This document shows, piece by piece, positions 55,611 through 64,000 of a stretch of DNA of 64,000 nucleotides. Origin of the DNA: Janibacter alkaliphilus (GTDB taxonomy: Bacteria > Actinomycetota > Actinomycetes > Actinomycetales > Dermatophilaceae). The notes under the pieces are model-generated. The model worked only from the letters and a program-made list of their open reading frames with translations. It made no database searches and had not been told where the DNA came from. Positions within the stretch are counted from its first letter, which is position 1, and the number at the start of each line of letters is the position of its first letter. The DNA is taken from the NCBI RefSeq assembly GCF_013408565.1, contig NZ_JACBZX010000001.1, positions 1,984,001-2,048,000 on the forward strand, read 5' to 3'. The position numbers were made by a program, and so were the translations under genes.

Positions 55611-57586
55611 GCGCACCGGCGGAGCCGCTGGCGCGGGACCCGCACGTCCGCCCGCAGGACGACCTCTTCGGCCACGTCAACAACCCGTGGATCGAGAGCG
55701 TCGAGATCCCCGCCGACCGCGGCCGCTACGGCGTCTTCGACATGCTCCGCGAGCGCTCCGAGGAGCAGGTCCGCGAGATCATCGAGGAGGTCTCCGCCCA
55801 GGCCGCCGCCGGGCAGACCTCGCCCGACTCCGTCGAGGGCACCGTCGCTGCGCTCTACCGCAGCTTCCTCGACGAGGAGCGCCTGGAGAGCCTCGGCGCC
55901 GCCCCGATCCAGGACCTGCTCGAGGCCGTCGCCGGCCTGAGCAGCACCGCCGAGCTGCCCGCGCTGCTCGGGCGGCTCGCCCGCGACGGCGTGACCGGCG
56001 CGCTCATGCCCTTCGTCTCCACCGACGACCGCGACTCCGACAGCTACGTCGTCTACCTCGAGCAGGCCGGCATCGGGCTGCCCGACGAGTCCTACTACCG
56101 CGAGGAGCAGCACGCGGCCACCCTCGCGGCCTACCGCGAGCACGCGGCCCGGCTGCTCGCCCTCACCGGCGCCGTCCCCGAGGAGCAGGCCGGCGCGGCC
56201 GCCGAGCGAGCGGTCGCCCTGGAGACCCGGCTGGCCGGCGCGCACAAGGACCGCGTCGCCAACCGTGACCCGGTGGCCACCTACACGAAGATGGACGCCG
56301 CCGAGCTGGCCCGGCACGCCCCCGCCTACGACTGGCAGGCCTGGGCGCAGCAGATGGGCGCCGCGCAGCCCTTCGCCGAGGTCGTCGTCCGCCAGCCCGA
56401 CTACCTGACCGCGCTGTCCACCGCGCTGGAGGAGGTCGACCTCGCCAGCTGGCAGGACTGGCTGCGGCTGCGGGTCGCCGAGGCCTTCGCCGGCTACCTG
56501 CACGACGCGGTGGTGGCCGAGCGCTTCGACTTCCACGGGCGCACCCTCTCCGGCATCCCCGAGCAGCGCGCCCGCTGGAAGCGCGGCGTCTCCCTCGTCG
56601 ACGACGCCCTCGGCGAGGCCGTCGGCGAGCTCTACGTCCAGCGGCACTTCCCGCCGGCGGCGAAGGAGCGGATGAGCGAGCTCGTCGGCCACCTCGTCGA
56701 GGCCTTCCGCCGCTCCTTCGCCGACTCCGCATGGATGGGCGAGGAGACCCGCGAGGCCGCCGCCGCCAAGCTGGCCGCCTTCACCCCGAAGGTGGGCCAC
56801 CCCGAGACCTGGCGGGACTACTCCGCGCTGCGCCTGGACGAGAGCGACCTCGTCGGCAACGTCCGGGCGTGCGCCGCCTTCGAGGTCGACCGCAACCTCG
56901 GCAAGCTCGGCGGCCCGGTCGACCGGGACGAGTGGTTCCTCACCCCGCAGACCGTCAACGCCTACTACAACCCGGGGATGAACGAGATCGTCTTCCCCGC
57001 AGCGATCCTGCAGCCGCCCTTCTTCGACGCCGACGGCGACGACGCCGACAACTTCGGCGGCATCGGCGCGGTCATCGGCCACGAGATCGGCCACGGCTTC
57101 GACGACGCCGGCTCCACCTTCGACGGGCAGGGCAACCTGCGCGACTGGTGGACCGCCGCCGACCGGGAGGCCTTCGACGCCCGCTCCGACGCCCTGGTCG
57201 CCCAGTTCGACGGGCAGGAGAGCCGCTTCGCCCCCGGCCACGGGGTCAACGGCGCGCTGACCGTCGGGGAGAACATCGGCGACATCGGCGGCCTGGCCAT
57301 CGGGCACGCCGCCTACCGGCTGGCCACCGCCGGCACCGACGCCGCCACCACCGTCGGCGACGACGGGCTCACCGGCGACCAGCGCTTCTTCGTGCGCTGG
57401 GCCACCGTCTGGTGCGGCACCGCCCGCACCGAGGAGGCCGTGCGGCTGCTGGCCATCGACCCGCACAGCCCGCAGGACCTGCGCGGCAACGCCTGCCGCA
57501 ACATCGACGCCTTCCACGACGCCTTCGCCGTCACCGAGGGGGACGGCATGTGGCTGCCGCCGGGTGAGCGGGTCAGCCTCTTCTGA
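55607..57586 (+). CDS. pepO: M13-family zinc metallopeptidase (neprilysin/PepO-like)
   Basis: 659 residues. The zinc motif H492-E-I-G-H496 lies in VIGHEIGHGFDDAGS and the third ligand in GENIGDIGGLA. NAYYNPGMNEIVFPAAILQPP is the conserved substrate-binding part. There is no signal peptide, so it is probably cytoplasmic like actinobacterial PepO. It would degrade small peptides. The N-terminal alpha domain (about 20-400) is full length. Confidence 0.92.
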   Translation: MSAPAEPLARDPHVRPQDDLFGHVNNPWIESVEIPADRGRYGVFDMLRERSEEQVREIIEEVSAQAAAGQTSPDSVEGTVAALYRSFLDEERLESLGAAPIQDLLEAVAGLSSTAELPALLGRLARDGVTGALMPFVSTDDRDSDSYVVYLEQAGIGLPDESYYREEQHAATLAAYREHAARLLALTGAVPEEQAGAAAERAVALETRLAGAHKDRVANRDPVATYTKMDAAELARHAPAYDWQAWAQQMGAAQPFAEVVVRQPDYLTALSTALEEVDLASWQDWLRLRVAEAFAGYLHDAVVAERFDFHGRTLSGIPEQRARWKRGVSLVDDALGEAVGELYVQRHFPPAAKERMSELVGHLVEAFRRSFADSAWMGEETREAAAAKLAAFTPKVGHPETWRDYSALRLDESDLVGNVRACAAFEVDRNLGKLGGPVDRDEWFLTPQTVNAYYNPGMNEIVFPAAILQPPFFDADGDDADNFGGIGAVIGHEIGHGFDDAGSTFDGQGNLRDWWTAADREAFDARSDALVAQFDGQESRFAPGHGVNGALTVGENIGDIGGLAIGHAAYRLATAGTDAATTVGDDGLTGDQRFFVRWATVWCGTARTEEAVRLLAIDPHSPQDLRGNACRNIDAFHDAFAVTEGDGMWLPPGERVSLF

Positions 57587-57665
57587 CCAGCTCCGACCTG
57601 GCGGCAGTGCCCGGCGGAAACTCGATAGGCGCTCGTCGGTGGGCGGTCGTAGGCTGCCGCACGCC

Positions 57666-60600
57666 ATGACCACCCTGACCCGCGACCGGACGAGCCCGCC
57701 GGCCACCGTCCCCGCCGCGCGCCGGGTCGGCTGGTCGCGGCTGCGCCACCCCAGCACCGCGCTGGCGCTGCTCACCCTCGTCGGCTTCGGCCTCGGCCAG
57801 GCGATCGGGGCGGTGCTCGCCGGACGGGTTGCCGAGGACCCCAGCGCCCGCCTGGTGCTGCTGCTCGGCGTCTGTCTCGTCGGCGGCGCCCTGCTGGACA
57901 CCCTCGGCCGGGTGCTCTGGGCCGGGGTGGTCGACCGGGCCGAGGGGAGGCTGCGCGAAGACCTGCTCGACGCCGCCCTCGACCAGCCGCTGGCGGCGCT
58001 GTCGGCGACCGCCGTCGGCGAGATCCTCGACCGGGTCGACGACGACACCCACGACGTGGGCGCGCTGGCCCGCCAGCAGCTGTGGATGGCCCTGGCCGCG
58101 GTCGCCACCGGCATCCCCACCTGGATCGTGGCCTCCCTGACCTGGTGGCCCGCGTGGATCCTCTTCCCGCTCGTCGTCGCCCTCACCCTGCGGCTCATGC
58201 GGCCGCTGATGGACACCATCGCCGACCGCAAGGTCGCCGAGGAGGTCGCCTGGACCGACCACGCCGCCGCCCTGGAGGAAGGGGTCGCCGGCCGCGACGA
58301 CGTCCGCACCAGTCTCGGCCAGCCCTTCGCCGTGCACCGCCTCGCCCGCCTCTCCGCGGAGGTGCACGAGCGCTTCCTCGGCGTCGTGCAGGTGGAGCGC
58401 TCGATGCTGCTGCGGGCCACCATGCTGCTGCACGGCCTGCTCGTCGCCGTGGCCGTCGTCGGCCTGGCCGTGGCGACCAGCGGCGGGATGTCGGTGGCCT
58501 CGCTGGTCACCCTCTTCCTCGTGACGACGAGCTTCGTCGGGATCGTCGGCCGGGTCGCCGAGCAGCTGCCGGACCTGCAGGCCGGGGTCGGCGCGATCGT
58601 GCGCATCCGCCAGCTGCTGGCCGTCGCGCCCGAGCCCACCGGCGGGCAGCCGGTCCCGCCCGGCCCGGTGGACCTCACCTTCGACCGGCTCGACTTCGGC
58701 TACGACGAAGGGAGCTTCGCCCTGCGCGGGATCGACCTGCACGTCCCCGCCGGGCAGACCCTGGCCCTCGTCGGCCGGACCGGCTCGGGCAAGTCCACCC
58801 TCGCCTCGCTCGTCTCCCGGGCCGTCGAGCCGGAGCCGGGCAGCGTGCTTCTCGGCGGCGTCGACGTCCGCGACCTCGATCTGCAGGCGCTGCGCCGATC
58901 GGTCGGCGTGGTCACCCAGCGCACCGAGATCCTCGGCGGCACCCTCGCCGAGAACGTCACCCTCTTCGCCGAGCGCCCCCGCGCCGAGATCGAGGCGGTC
59001 ATCGACCAGCTCGGGCTCACCGCCTGGGTCGCCGGCCTCGACCACGGCCTCGACACGCCGCTGGGGCCCGGCGGCGCGGCCCTGTCGGCCGGCGAGGAGC
59101 AGCTCGTCGCCTTCGCCCGGCTGCTGCTGCGCGACGTGCAGGTGGTCGTGCTCGACGAGGCGACCGCCCGGATGGACCCGGTCACCGAGGCCCGGGTGGT
59201 GGCGGCCGCCGAGCGGCTGCTGCGCCGGCGCACCGGCATCCTCGTCGCCCACCGGCTCTCCACCATCGCCCGGGCCGACCTCGTCGCGGTCCTCGAGGAG
59301 GGGCGGCTGGTCCAGGCCGGTCCCCGGACCGAGCTGGCCGAGCGGCCCGGACCCTTCCGGGAGCTGCTGCGGGCCGCCGCCTCGGGCGACCCGGACAAGC
59401 AGGCGACCAGCGGTGCCTCGACCGCCGCGGGCACCGCGATCGGCGGCAGCCGGCGCCGGGTCGCGCCGCCGCAGCGTCCGAAGACCGGTGACGGGCCGTC
59501 GCTGGCCCGGGGCATCTGGCACGCCCTGTGGGTGCGGCCGCGCTGGGGGGTGCTCTCGGTCGGCCTCTTCCTCGGCTTCGCCGTCACCGGCGCCCAGGGC
59601 GCGCTGACCGGCTTCGCCTGGGGCCACGCCGTGCAGGCGGTCCGCGACGGCGCCACCGCCTGGCCCTGGCTGCTCGGCGTCGTGGTCGCCGTGCTGCTCG
59701 GCCCGGTGCTGCTGGCCGCGGCGATCCTGCGCTACCCGCGGTGGTGGGTCGAGGTGCTGCTGCGCACCCGGATGTCGGTGCTCGTCGGCCAGACCGCGCC
59801 CCGTCGGCTGCACCCCTCGCCGGCCGGTGAGGTCGTCGCCAGGGCGATGGACGCCGACCGCTACGCCCGCTACGCCGACCGGTGGGTCGACGTCGTCAAC
59901 GGGCTGATCATCGTCGTCATCACCACGGTCATCGCCGGGTCCTGGCTGGCCGGGCTGGTGCTGCTGCTCGTGCTCATCGCCTCGGCCGCCGCCTCGGCGC
60001 TGGGCCGCCCCGTCGCCGGCCGCTCGGCGGCCGCCGCCTCGGCCCGCCGCGCCGACTTCGGCCGCGCCCTGGTCTCCACCCTCGAGAGCGCCCGCACGGT
60101 CAAGCTGGCCGGGCGCACCGACGCCCTGCGCCGGCACCTGCGCGGCGTGGACTCGGGCCGGGTCGCCGCGGCGGTGCGCGAGCACCGGGTGCAGGCGGTG
60201 CTCGAAGGGGTCCCCGTCGTCCTCGTCCAGCTCGGCGCCGTGGCCGCCTGGGCGGCGTTGCTGGCCGGCTGGTGGGGCCTGGCCACGGCGCTGCTCGTCG
60301 CCGGTGCGGTCACCGGCTTCGACTGGTTCGGGCGGGTGGCCGGGGCGGTCATCACCGAGGCGCCGGGCACCCGCGCGTGGCAGCGGACCACCAGCCGGAT
60401 GGCCGGCGGGGCCGACCTCATGGACCTCCCAGAGGGCGTGGACCTGGTCACCGGGGACGCGCCGGCCCCGCCGGAGGTGGCCCGGGTGCCGCTGCAGCGG
60501 CTCGAGCTCCGCGACCTCACCGCGGTGCACGAGGACGGCACCGTCGGTGTCGAGGGCGTGGACCTCTCGCTCACCCGCGGCGAGCTGGTGCTGCTGCTCG

Positions 60601-61172
60601 GGCCGGTCGGCTCCGGCAAGTCCAGCCTGCTGCGGGCGCTGGCCGGGCTCGCCGACCACAGCGGTCAGATCCTGTGGAACGGCCGCGAGGTCGAGGACGC
60701 CGAGATCTTCCTGCGTCCCGGCCAGGTCGCCTACGTCGCCCAGGTGCCGCGGGTGCTCTCCGGCAGCTTCGCCGACAACGTCAGGCTGGGGCACCAGCGC
60801 CCCTTCGACAGCCCGGTCCAGGTCGCCCGCCTGGACCCGGACGTCACCACCGCCGGCGGCCCGCACGCGCTGGTCGGGCAGCGCGGGGTGCGCCTGTCCG
60901 GCGGGCAGGTGCAGCGCCTGGCGCTGGCCAGGGCGCTGGCCACCGACGCCGAGCTCATCCTCGCCGACGACGTCTCCAGCGCCCTGGACGCCAGCACCGA
61001 GAACGAGCTGTGGGCCGGCCTGCGGGCGCGCTCGACCACGGTTGTCGGGGCGACGTCGAAGCGGGCCGCGCTGGCCCAGGCGGACCGGGTGGTCGTCCTC
61101 GACGGCGGCCGGGTGGCCGCGAGCGGACCCTGGCGCGACCTCGAGGCCGACCACGGGCACCTCGCCGGCTGA
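57666..61172 (+). CDS. Fused double ABC exporter (TMD-NBD-TMD-NBD), NBD2 degenerate
   Basis: 1168 residues. NBD1 has K376 in GRTGSGKST, E498 in VVVLDEAT and H529 in LVAHRLST, but a variant signature LSAGEEQ. NBD2 has K985 in GPVGSGKSS and a canonical LSGGQVQ, but Asp (D1102) for the catalytic Glu in LILADDVSS, and S1131 in place of the H-loop His. Each half has six or so membrane helices. The asymmetry matches heterodimeric exporters with one dead site. Substrate unknown. ATG 57666 with TAGGCT 10 nt upstream. Confidence 0.88.
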   Translation: MTTLTRDRTSPPATVPAARRVGWSRLRHPSTALALLTLVGFGLGQAIGAVLAGRVAEDPSARLVLLLGVCLVGGALLDTLGRVLWAGVVDRAEGRLREDLLDAALDQPLAALSATAVGEILDRVDDDTHDVGALARQQLWMALAAVATGIPTWIVASLTWWPAWILFPLVVALTLRLMRPLMDTIADRKVAEEVAWTDHAAALEEGVAGRDDVRTSLGQPFAVHRLARLSAEVHERFLGVVQVERSMLLRATMLLHGLLVAVAVVGLAVATSGGMSVASLVTLFLVTTSFVGIVGRVAEQLPDLQAGVGAIVRIRQLLAVAPEPTGGQPVPPGPVDLTFDRLDFGYDEGSFALRGIDLHVPAGQTLALVGRTGSGKSTLASLVSRAVEPEPGSVLLGGVDVRDLDLQALRRSVGVVTQRTEILGGTLAENVTLFAERPRAEIEAVIDQLGLTAWVAGLDHGLDTPLGPGGAALSAGEEQLVAFARLLLRDVQVVVLDEATARMDPVTEARVVAAAERLLRRRTGILVAHRLSTIARADLVAVLEEGRLVQAGPRTELAERPGPFRELLRAAASGDPDKQATSGASTAAGTAIGGSRRRVAPPQRPKTGDGPSLARGIWHALWVRPRWGVLSVGLFLGFAVTGAQGALTGFAWGHAVQAVRDGATAWPWLLGVVVAVLLGPVLLAAAILRYPRWWVEVLLRTRMSVLVGQTAPRRLHPSPAGEVVARAMDADRYARYADRWVDVVNGLIIVVITTVIAGSWLAGLVLLLVLIASAAASALGRPVAGRSAAAASARRADFGRALVSTLESARTVKLAGRTDALRRHLRGVDSGRVAAAVREHRVQAVLEGVPVVLVQLGAVAAWAALLAGWWGLATALLVAGAVTGFDWFGRVAGAVITEAPGTRAWQRTTSRMAGGADLMDLPEGVDLVTGDAPAPPEVARVPLQRLELRDLTAVHEDGTVGVEGVDLSLTRGELVLLLGPVGSGKSSLLRALAGLADHSGQILWNGREVEDAEIFLRPGQVAYVAQVPRVLSGSFADNVRLGHQRPFDSPVQVARLDPDVTTAGGPHALVGQRGVRLSGGQVQRLALARALATDAELILADDVSSALDASTENELWAGLRARSTTVVGATSKRAALAQADRVVVLDGGRVAASGPWRDLEADHGHLAG

Positions 61173-61237
61173 GCCGCGGTCCCACGGTCGCGGCCGCTGG
61201 ATTGGTCGGGGCTCGGCCGCGCTGAGATGATGAGCCG

Positions 61238-62854
61238 GTGATGGGAATCGACACGCTGGCCGAGTACATCGCCGTCGCCGTCGGTCTGCTGCTCCTGCTC
61301 GGGGCAGCCGGCGTCGGCCTCCTCCGCGGAGGCAGGGGCGGCACGACCAAGGAGCTGCCCGAGGAGCACCGGCCGCCGGAGCGGCCCCGCGGCACCACCG
61401 ACCACCGCAGCGGCACCATCGTCCTGGACCGGCAGAGCGATCACGCCACCGGCGACCGGGGCGGTCCGAGCACCACCGAGCCTCCCGCCGCGGACGAGGC
61501 GCCCGCTGCGGACGAGGCACCCGGCGCCGCAGGGTCGACCGCTGCGCCCGAGGCGCCGCCGACCGCCCCGGAGGAGCCGGCCGCTGACACGGCACCCGGC
61601 AGCGGCACCGCGACCCCCGACGCCCGGCAGGACGCCCCGCCGGAGGCGCCCGAGGCGCCCGCCGAGCCGGCCGGGCCGATCGAGCCCGCTCCGGCCGACG
61701 CCGACGAGCGGGCCCGCACCGCCGCCCCCGCCCCCGAGCCGGCACACGACACTGAGGCGCCGATCACCGACGCCCCGGGTACCGCGGTCCCGGAGACGCC
61801 CGCGCCGGGCACCGCTGAGAGCGACCAGACCCCCGGCGCGCCGGCCGAGGACACCGCCGCCGAGGCCCCGGTCGAGGAGGCGCCGCCGGTCACCTCGCCC
61901 GAGGTGCCGGAGCAGCCCACCGAGCGGCCGGCGGCCACCCAGGACCGGATGCGCACCCTGCGCACCCGGCTGGCCCGCTCCCAGGGCGGCCTGGGCAAGG
62001 CGCTGCTCGCGCTGCTGTCCTCCGGATCGCTCAGCGAGGAGGACTGGGAGGAGGTCGAGGACCTGCTGCTGGCCGCCGACCTCGGCATCGAGCCGACCAC
62101 CGAGCTCGTCGACTCCCTCCGCGAGCACGTCGCCGTCGACGGCACCACCGACCCGGACGTCGCCAAGAACTGGCTCTACGCCGACCTGCTCGCGCTCGTC
62201 GACCCGAGCATGGACCGTGGCCTGGCCGCCAGCCGGGTGGACGGGCGCCCGGCCTGCCTGCTCGTCGTCGGGGTCAACGGCACCGGCAAGACCACCACCG
62301 TCGGCAAGCTCGCCCGGGTGCTCGTCGCCAACGACCGCGACGTCGTGCTCGGTGCCGCGGACACCTTCCGCGCCGCCGCCGCCGACCAGCTCGAGACCTG
62401 GGGCGCCCGGGTCGGGGTGCCGACGATCCGCTCCGACCGGGAGGGCGCCGACCCGGCCGCGGTCGCCTTCGACGCGGTGCACGCGGCCGCCGAGATGGAG
62501 ACCGACGCGGTGATCATCGACACCGCCGGCCGGCTGCACAACAAGGTCGGCCTCATGGACGAGCTGGCCAAGGTCAAGCGGGTCATCGAGAAGCAGAGCC
62601 CGATCGACGAGGTGCTGCTCGTCCTGGACGCCACCACCGGGCAGAACGGCCTGGCCCAGGCGAAGGTCTTCGCCGAGGTCGCGAACATCACCGGGGTCGT
62701 GCTCACCAAGCTCGACGGCACCGCCAAGGGCGGCATCGTCGTGGCCGTGCAGCGTCAGCTCGGGGTGCCGGTCAAGCTCGTCGGGCTGGGCGAGGGCCCG
62801 GACGACCTGGCGCCCTTCGTCCCCGAGGCCTTCGTGGACGCCATCGTCGGCTGA
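61238..62854 (+). CDS. ftsY: Signal recognition particle receptor FtsY
   Basis: 538 residues from GTG 61238 (ATG 61241 is the next codon). A membrane helix (about 8-27), a long Pro/Ala/Glu-rich disordered linker (about 35-240), then the NG domain: GVNGTGKTTTVGKLA (K351), DTFRAAAADQLE, DTAGRL and TKLDGTAKGG. It docks SRP-ribosome complexes at the membrane. The linker is larger than in enterobacterial FtsY but usual for actinobacteria. Confidence 0.95.
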   Translation: MMGIDTLAEYIAVAVGLLLLLGAAGVGLLRGGRGGTTKELPEEHRPPERPRGTTDHRSGTIVLDRQSDHATGDRGGPSTTEPPAADEAPAADEAPGAAGSTAAPEAPPTAPEEPAADTAPGSGTATPDARQDAPPEAPEAPAEPAGPIEPAPADADERARTAAPAPEPAHDTEAPITDAPGTAVPETPAPGTAESDQTPGAPAEDTAAEAPVEEAPPVTSPEVPEQPTERPAATQDRMRTLRTRLARSQGGLGKALLALLSSGSLSEEDWEEVEDLLLAADLGIEPTTELVDSLREHVAVDGTTDPDVAKNWLYADLLALVDPSMDRGLAASRVDGRPACLLVVGVNGTGKTTTVGKLARVLVANDRDVVLGAADTFRAAAADQLETWGARVGVPTIRSDREGADPAAVAFDAVHAAAEMETDAVIIDTAGRLHNKVGLMDELAKVKRVIEKQSPIDEVLLVLDATTGQNGLAQAKVFAEVANITGVVLTKLDGTAKGGIVVAVQRQLGVPVKLVGLGEGPDDLAPFVPEAFVDAIVG

Positions 62855-62881
62855 GCCGGACCGCCCTGGACCACGACACGG

Positions 62882-62932
62882 ACGACGAAGGGGGCCCGCC
62901 ACCGTCAGACGGTGGCGGGCCCCCTTCGTCGT
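62882..62932. terminator. Long perfect terminator hairpin after ftsY
   Basis: 25-bp perfect arms with a minimal loop, starting ACGACGAAGGGGGC, 27 nt after ftsY and 17 nt from the convergent DUF4333-like stop. It can act for both strands. Confidence 0.85.
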
Positions 62933-62948
62933 GCGGAGGCGCTGCGGC

Positions 62949-63761
62949 TCAGCGGCTCTGCTCGAAGGTGAGGTAGTACTGCAGGTTGTCGCCGCTCACC
63001 ACGGCCCAGGCCACCTCGACGTCGATCGTCGCCGTGCCGCCCCCGCTGAGCGCGGGCGCGGAGCAGATGGTGGACCGGCCCTCGATGAGGGTGAGCCCGG
63101 TGCCGCAGGTGATGTCGCTCGGGCTGTGCCCGTAGCCCTTCATCGCGTCGTAGGCCTTGCTCTCCAGCTCGGCGCTCTCCAGCCGCTGCGAGCTGTCGGT
63201 GTTGTCGGTGCCCGACGGCGGGTCCGGGACGCTCGGGGTGGTCGGCGTCGGCGTCGTCGTGGTGCTCGAGCTCGTCGGCGGGGTGGTCGTCGACGTCGGC
63301 GGGGTGGTCGAGGAGTCCGTGGTGGAGGAGTCCGAGGTGGACGAGTCGGTGCTGCTCGACGAGGTCGTCGTGGTGTCCGGGTCGTCCGAGTCGCCGTCGT
63401 TGACCGCCCAGATGACGCCGCCGGCGCAGCAGACGAGGAGGATCAGGGCGAGGATGCCGCCGACGATCCAGGCCCAGACCGGGACGCCCTTCTTCGGCGG
63501 CTCACCGCCCTGCCCGTAGCCACCCTGGCCACCGCCGGGACCGTAGCCGCCGGGCTGGCCGTAGCCGCCCTGACCGCCGCCGGGCTGCGGGCTCTGCGGC
63601 GAGCCGTAGGGGCTGGAGCCACCCTGCCCGCCCGGCTGCTGGCCGTAGCCGCCCTGACCCGGCTGCTGGCCGTAGCCCGGCTGCTGCGGGTCCTGCGGCG
63701 AGCCGTAGGGGCTGGAGCCGCCCTGCCCGGGGCCGGGCGGCGGAGGTGGGGGCTGCGTCAT
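62949..63761 (-). CDS. DUF4333-like membrane-anchored protein with Gly/Pro/Gln-rich N-terminus
   Basis: 270 residues. Residues 1-100 are low-complexity (PPPPPPG, repeated GGYGQ and GGSSPYGSPQ). One membrane helix (about 105-130, WIVGGILALILLVCCAGGV) follows, then a Thr/Ser-rich stretch and a small C-terminal extracellular domain with two Cys (ITCGTGLTLIEGRSTICSAP) as in DUF4333. Role unknown, probably envelope. ATGA overlap with the upstream gene. Confidence 0.7.
   Translation of the reverse strand: MTQPPPPPPGPGQGGSSPYGSPQDPQQPGYGQQPGQGGYGQQPGGQGGSSPYGSPQSPQPGGGQGGYGQPGGYGPGGGQGGYGQGGEPPKKGVPVWAWIVGGILALILLVCCAGGVIWAVNDGDSDDPDTTTTSSSSTDSSTSDSSTTDSSTTPPTSTTTPPTSSSTTTTPTPTTPSVPDPPSGTDNTDSSQRLESAELESKAYDAMKGYGHSPSDITCGTGLTLIEGRSTICSAPALSGGGTATIDVEVAWAVVSGDNLQYYLTFEQSR
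63594..63729. repeat. 37-bp direct repeat inside the low-complexity coding region
   Basis: 63594-63630 and 63693-63729 differ at a single base. Both encode SSPYGSPQ-type blocks of the DUF4333-like protein. Shorter GGYGQ-coding repeats lie between. Confidence 0.7.
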
Positions 63762-64000
63762 GGTCTCTCTCCCTGCGCGTCGGTGGCCGTGGGTCCGGCC
63801 GGGTCCGTGGTCGAGCCCGGGACGGCGCACGCGGGGGTCCCCCCGGGGAAGATGTGCCGGTTGCGGGCGACCCAACGGTAAGCCAGAGCGGCCACCCGGT
63901 CGAGGACCGGCGCGGTCAGCAGCGCGCCGAGCGGCCGTGCCCAGGGGTAGGAGGCGCGCAGCATCCGGGCCACCGCGGCGTGACCGGAGGCGATGCTGCC
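63758..64000 (-). CDS. DCC-family (DUF393) thiol-disulfide oxidoreductase-like protein, C-terminal part
   Basis: The last 80 residues are in the window; the start and the DxxCxxC active-site region are beyond 64000. The visible part, YPWARPLGALLTAPV then AYRWVARNRHIFPGG, fits the DUF393/DCC C-terminus. A Pro/Thr-rich tail follows. The stop overlaps the ATG of the DUF4333-like gene. Confidence 0.7.
   Translation of the reverse strand, partial: GSIASGHAAVARMLRASYPWARPLGALLTAPVLDRVAALAYRWVARNRHIFPGGTPACAVPGSTTDPAGPTATDAQGERP

Overview
The window is 64 kb of very GC-rich DNA from an actinobacterium. The signs are a GlgE-type maltosyltransferase pathway, a WhiB1/PdtaS pair, mycothiol-type arsenate reductases, a CmtR-type metal sensor, an FHA-containing EccC/EssC-like ATPase, a Tad pilus operon and many GTG starts. 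The overall gene style resembles Micrococcales (Intrasporangiaceae/Ornithinimicrobiaceae-like), but that placement is inference.

Layout. 1-9.5 kb: glycogen/alpha-glucan metabolism, with glgE-pep2-glgB on the minus strand, glgP divergent and glgX convergent; no treS lies between glgE and pep2. 9.5-13.3 kb: ybjN-like, echA, a lone CutA/YqfO-like domain and etfBA. 13.6-14.5 kb: a secreted protein. About 14.5-23.1 kb: an accessory island with less extreme composition. It opens with a three-gene recombinase module: an intact tyrosine recombinase, a small XRE-type HTH protein and a 706-residue protein joining a zinc-ribbon array to a recombinase-like domain that has lost its tyrosine. Then come an arsenic operon (arsR divergent from arsI-acr3-arsC x3) and a cadmium module (cmtR-cadD). 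23.1-35.5 kb: core genes (czcD-like CDF, uppP, cysteine desulfurase, mnmA, MetE-like, a cysteine-less CsoR-family regulator, fadD, ligA) and three small genes including two WXG100-like helical proteins. 35.6-44.6 kb: large NAD-glutamate dehydrogenase, pdtaS, whiB1 and an amidase. 44.8-53.9 kb: the EccC/EssC-like ATPase, divergent from a tad operon (tadA, tadB, tadC, Flp-like pilin, two TadE-like, TadG-like). 54-64 kb: AI-2E-type transporter, M13 metallopeptidase, a fused double ABC exporter, ftsY, a DUF4333-like protein and a DCC-family protein cut by the window end.

The points most worth following up are the recombinase/zinc-ribbon trio, a pair of intergenic hairpins 23 kb apart with conserved flanks and compensatory stem changes, the cysteine-less CsoR-family protein, and a recurrent TANNNT-N6/7-start codon arrangement suggesting many leaderless mRNAs. 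No rRNA, tRNA or CRISPR array was recognised.
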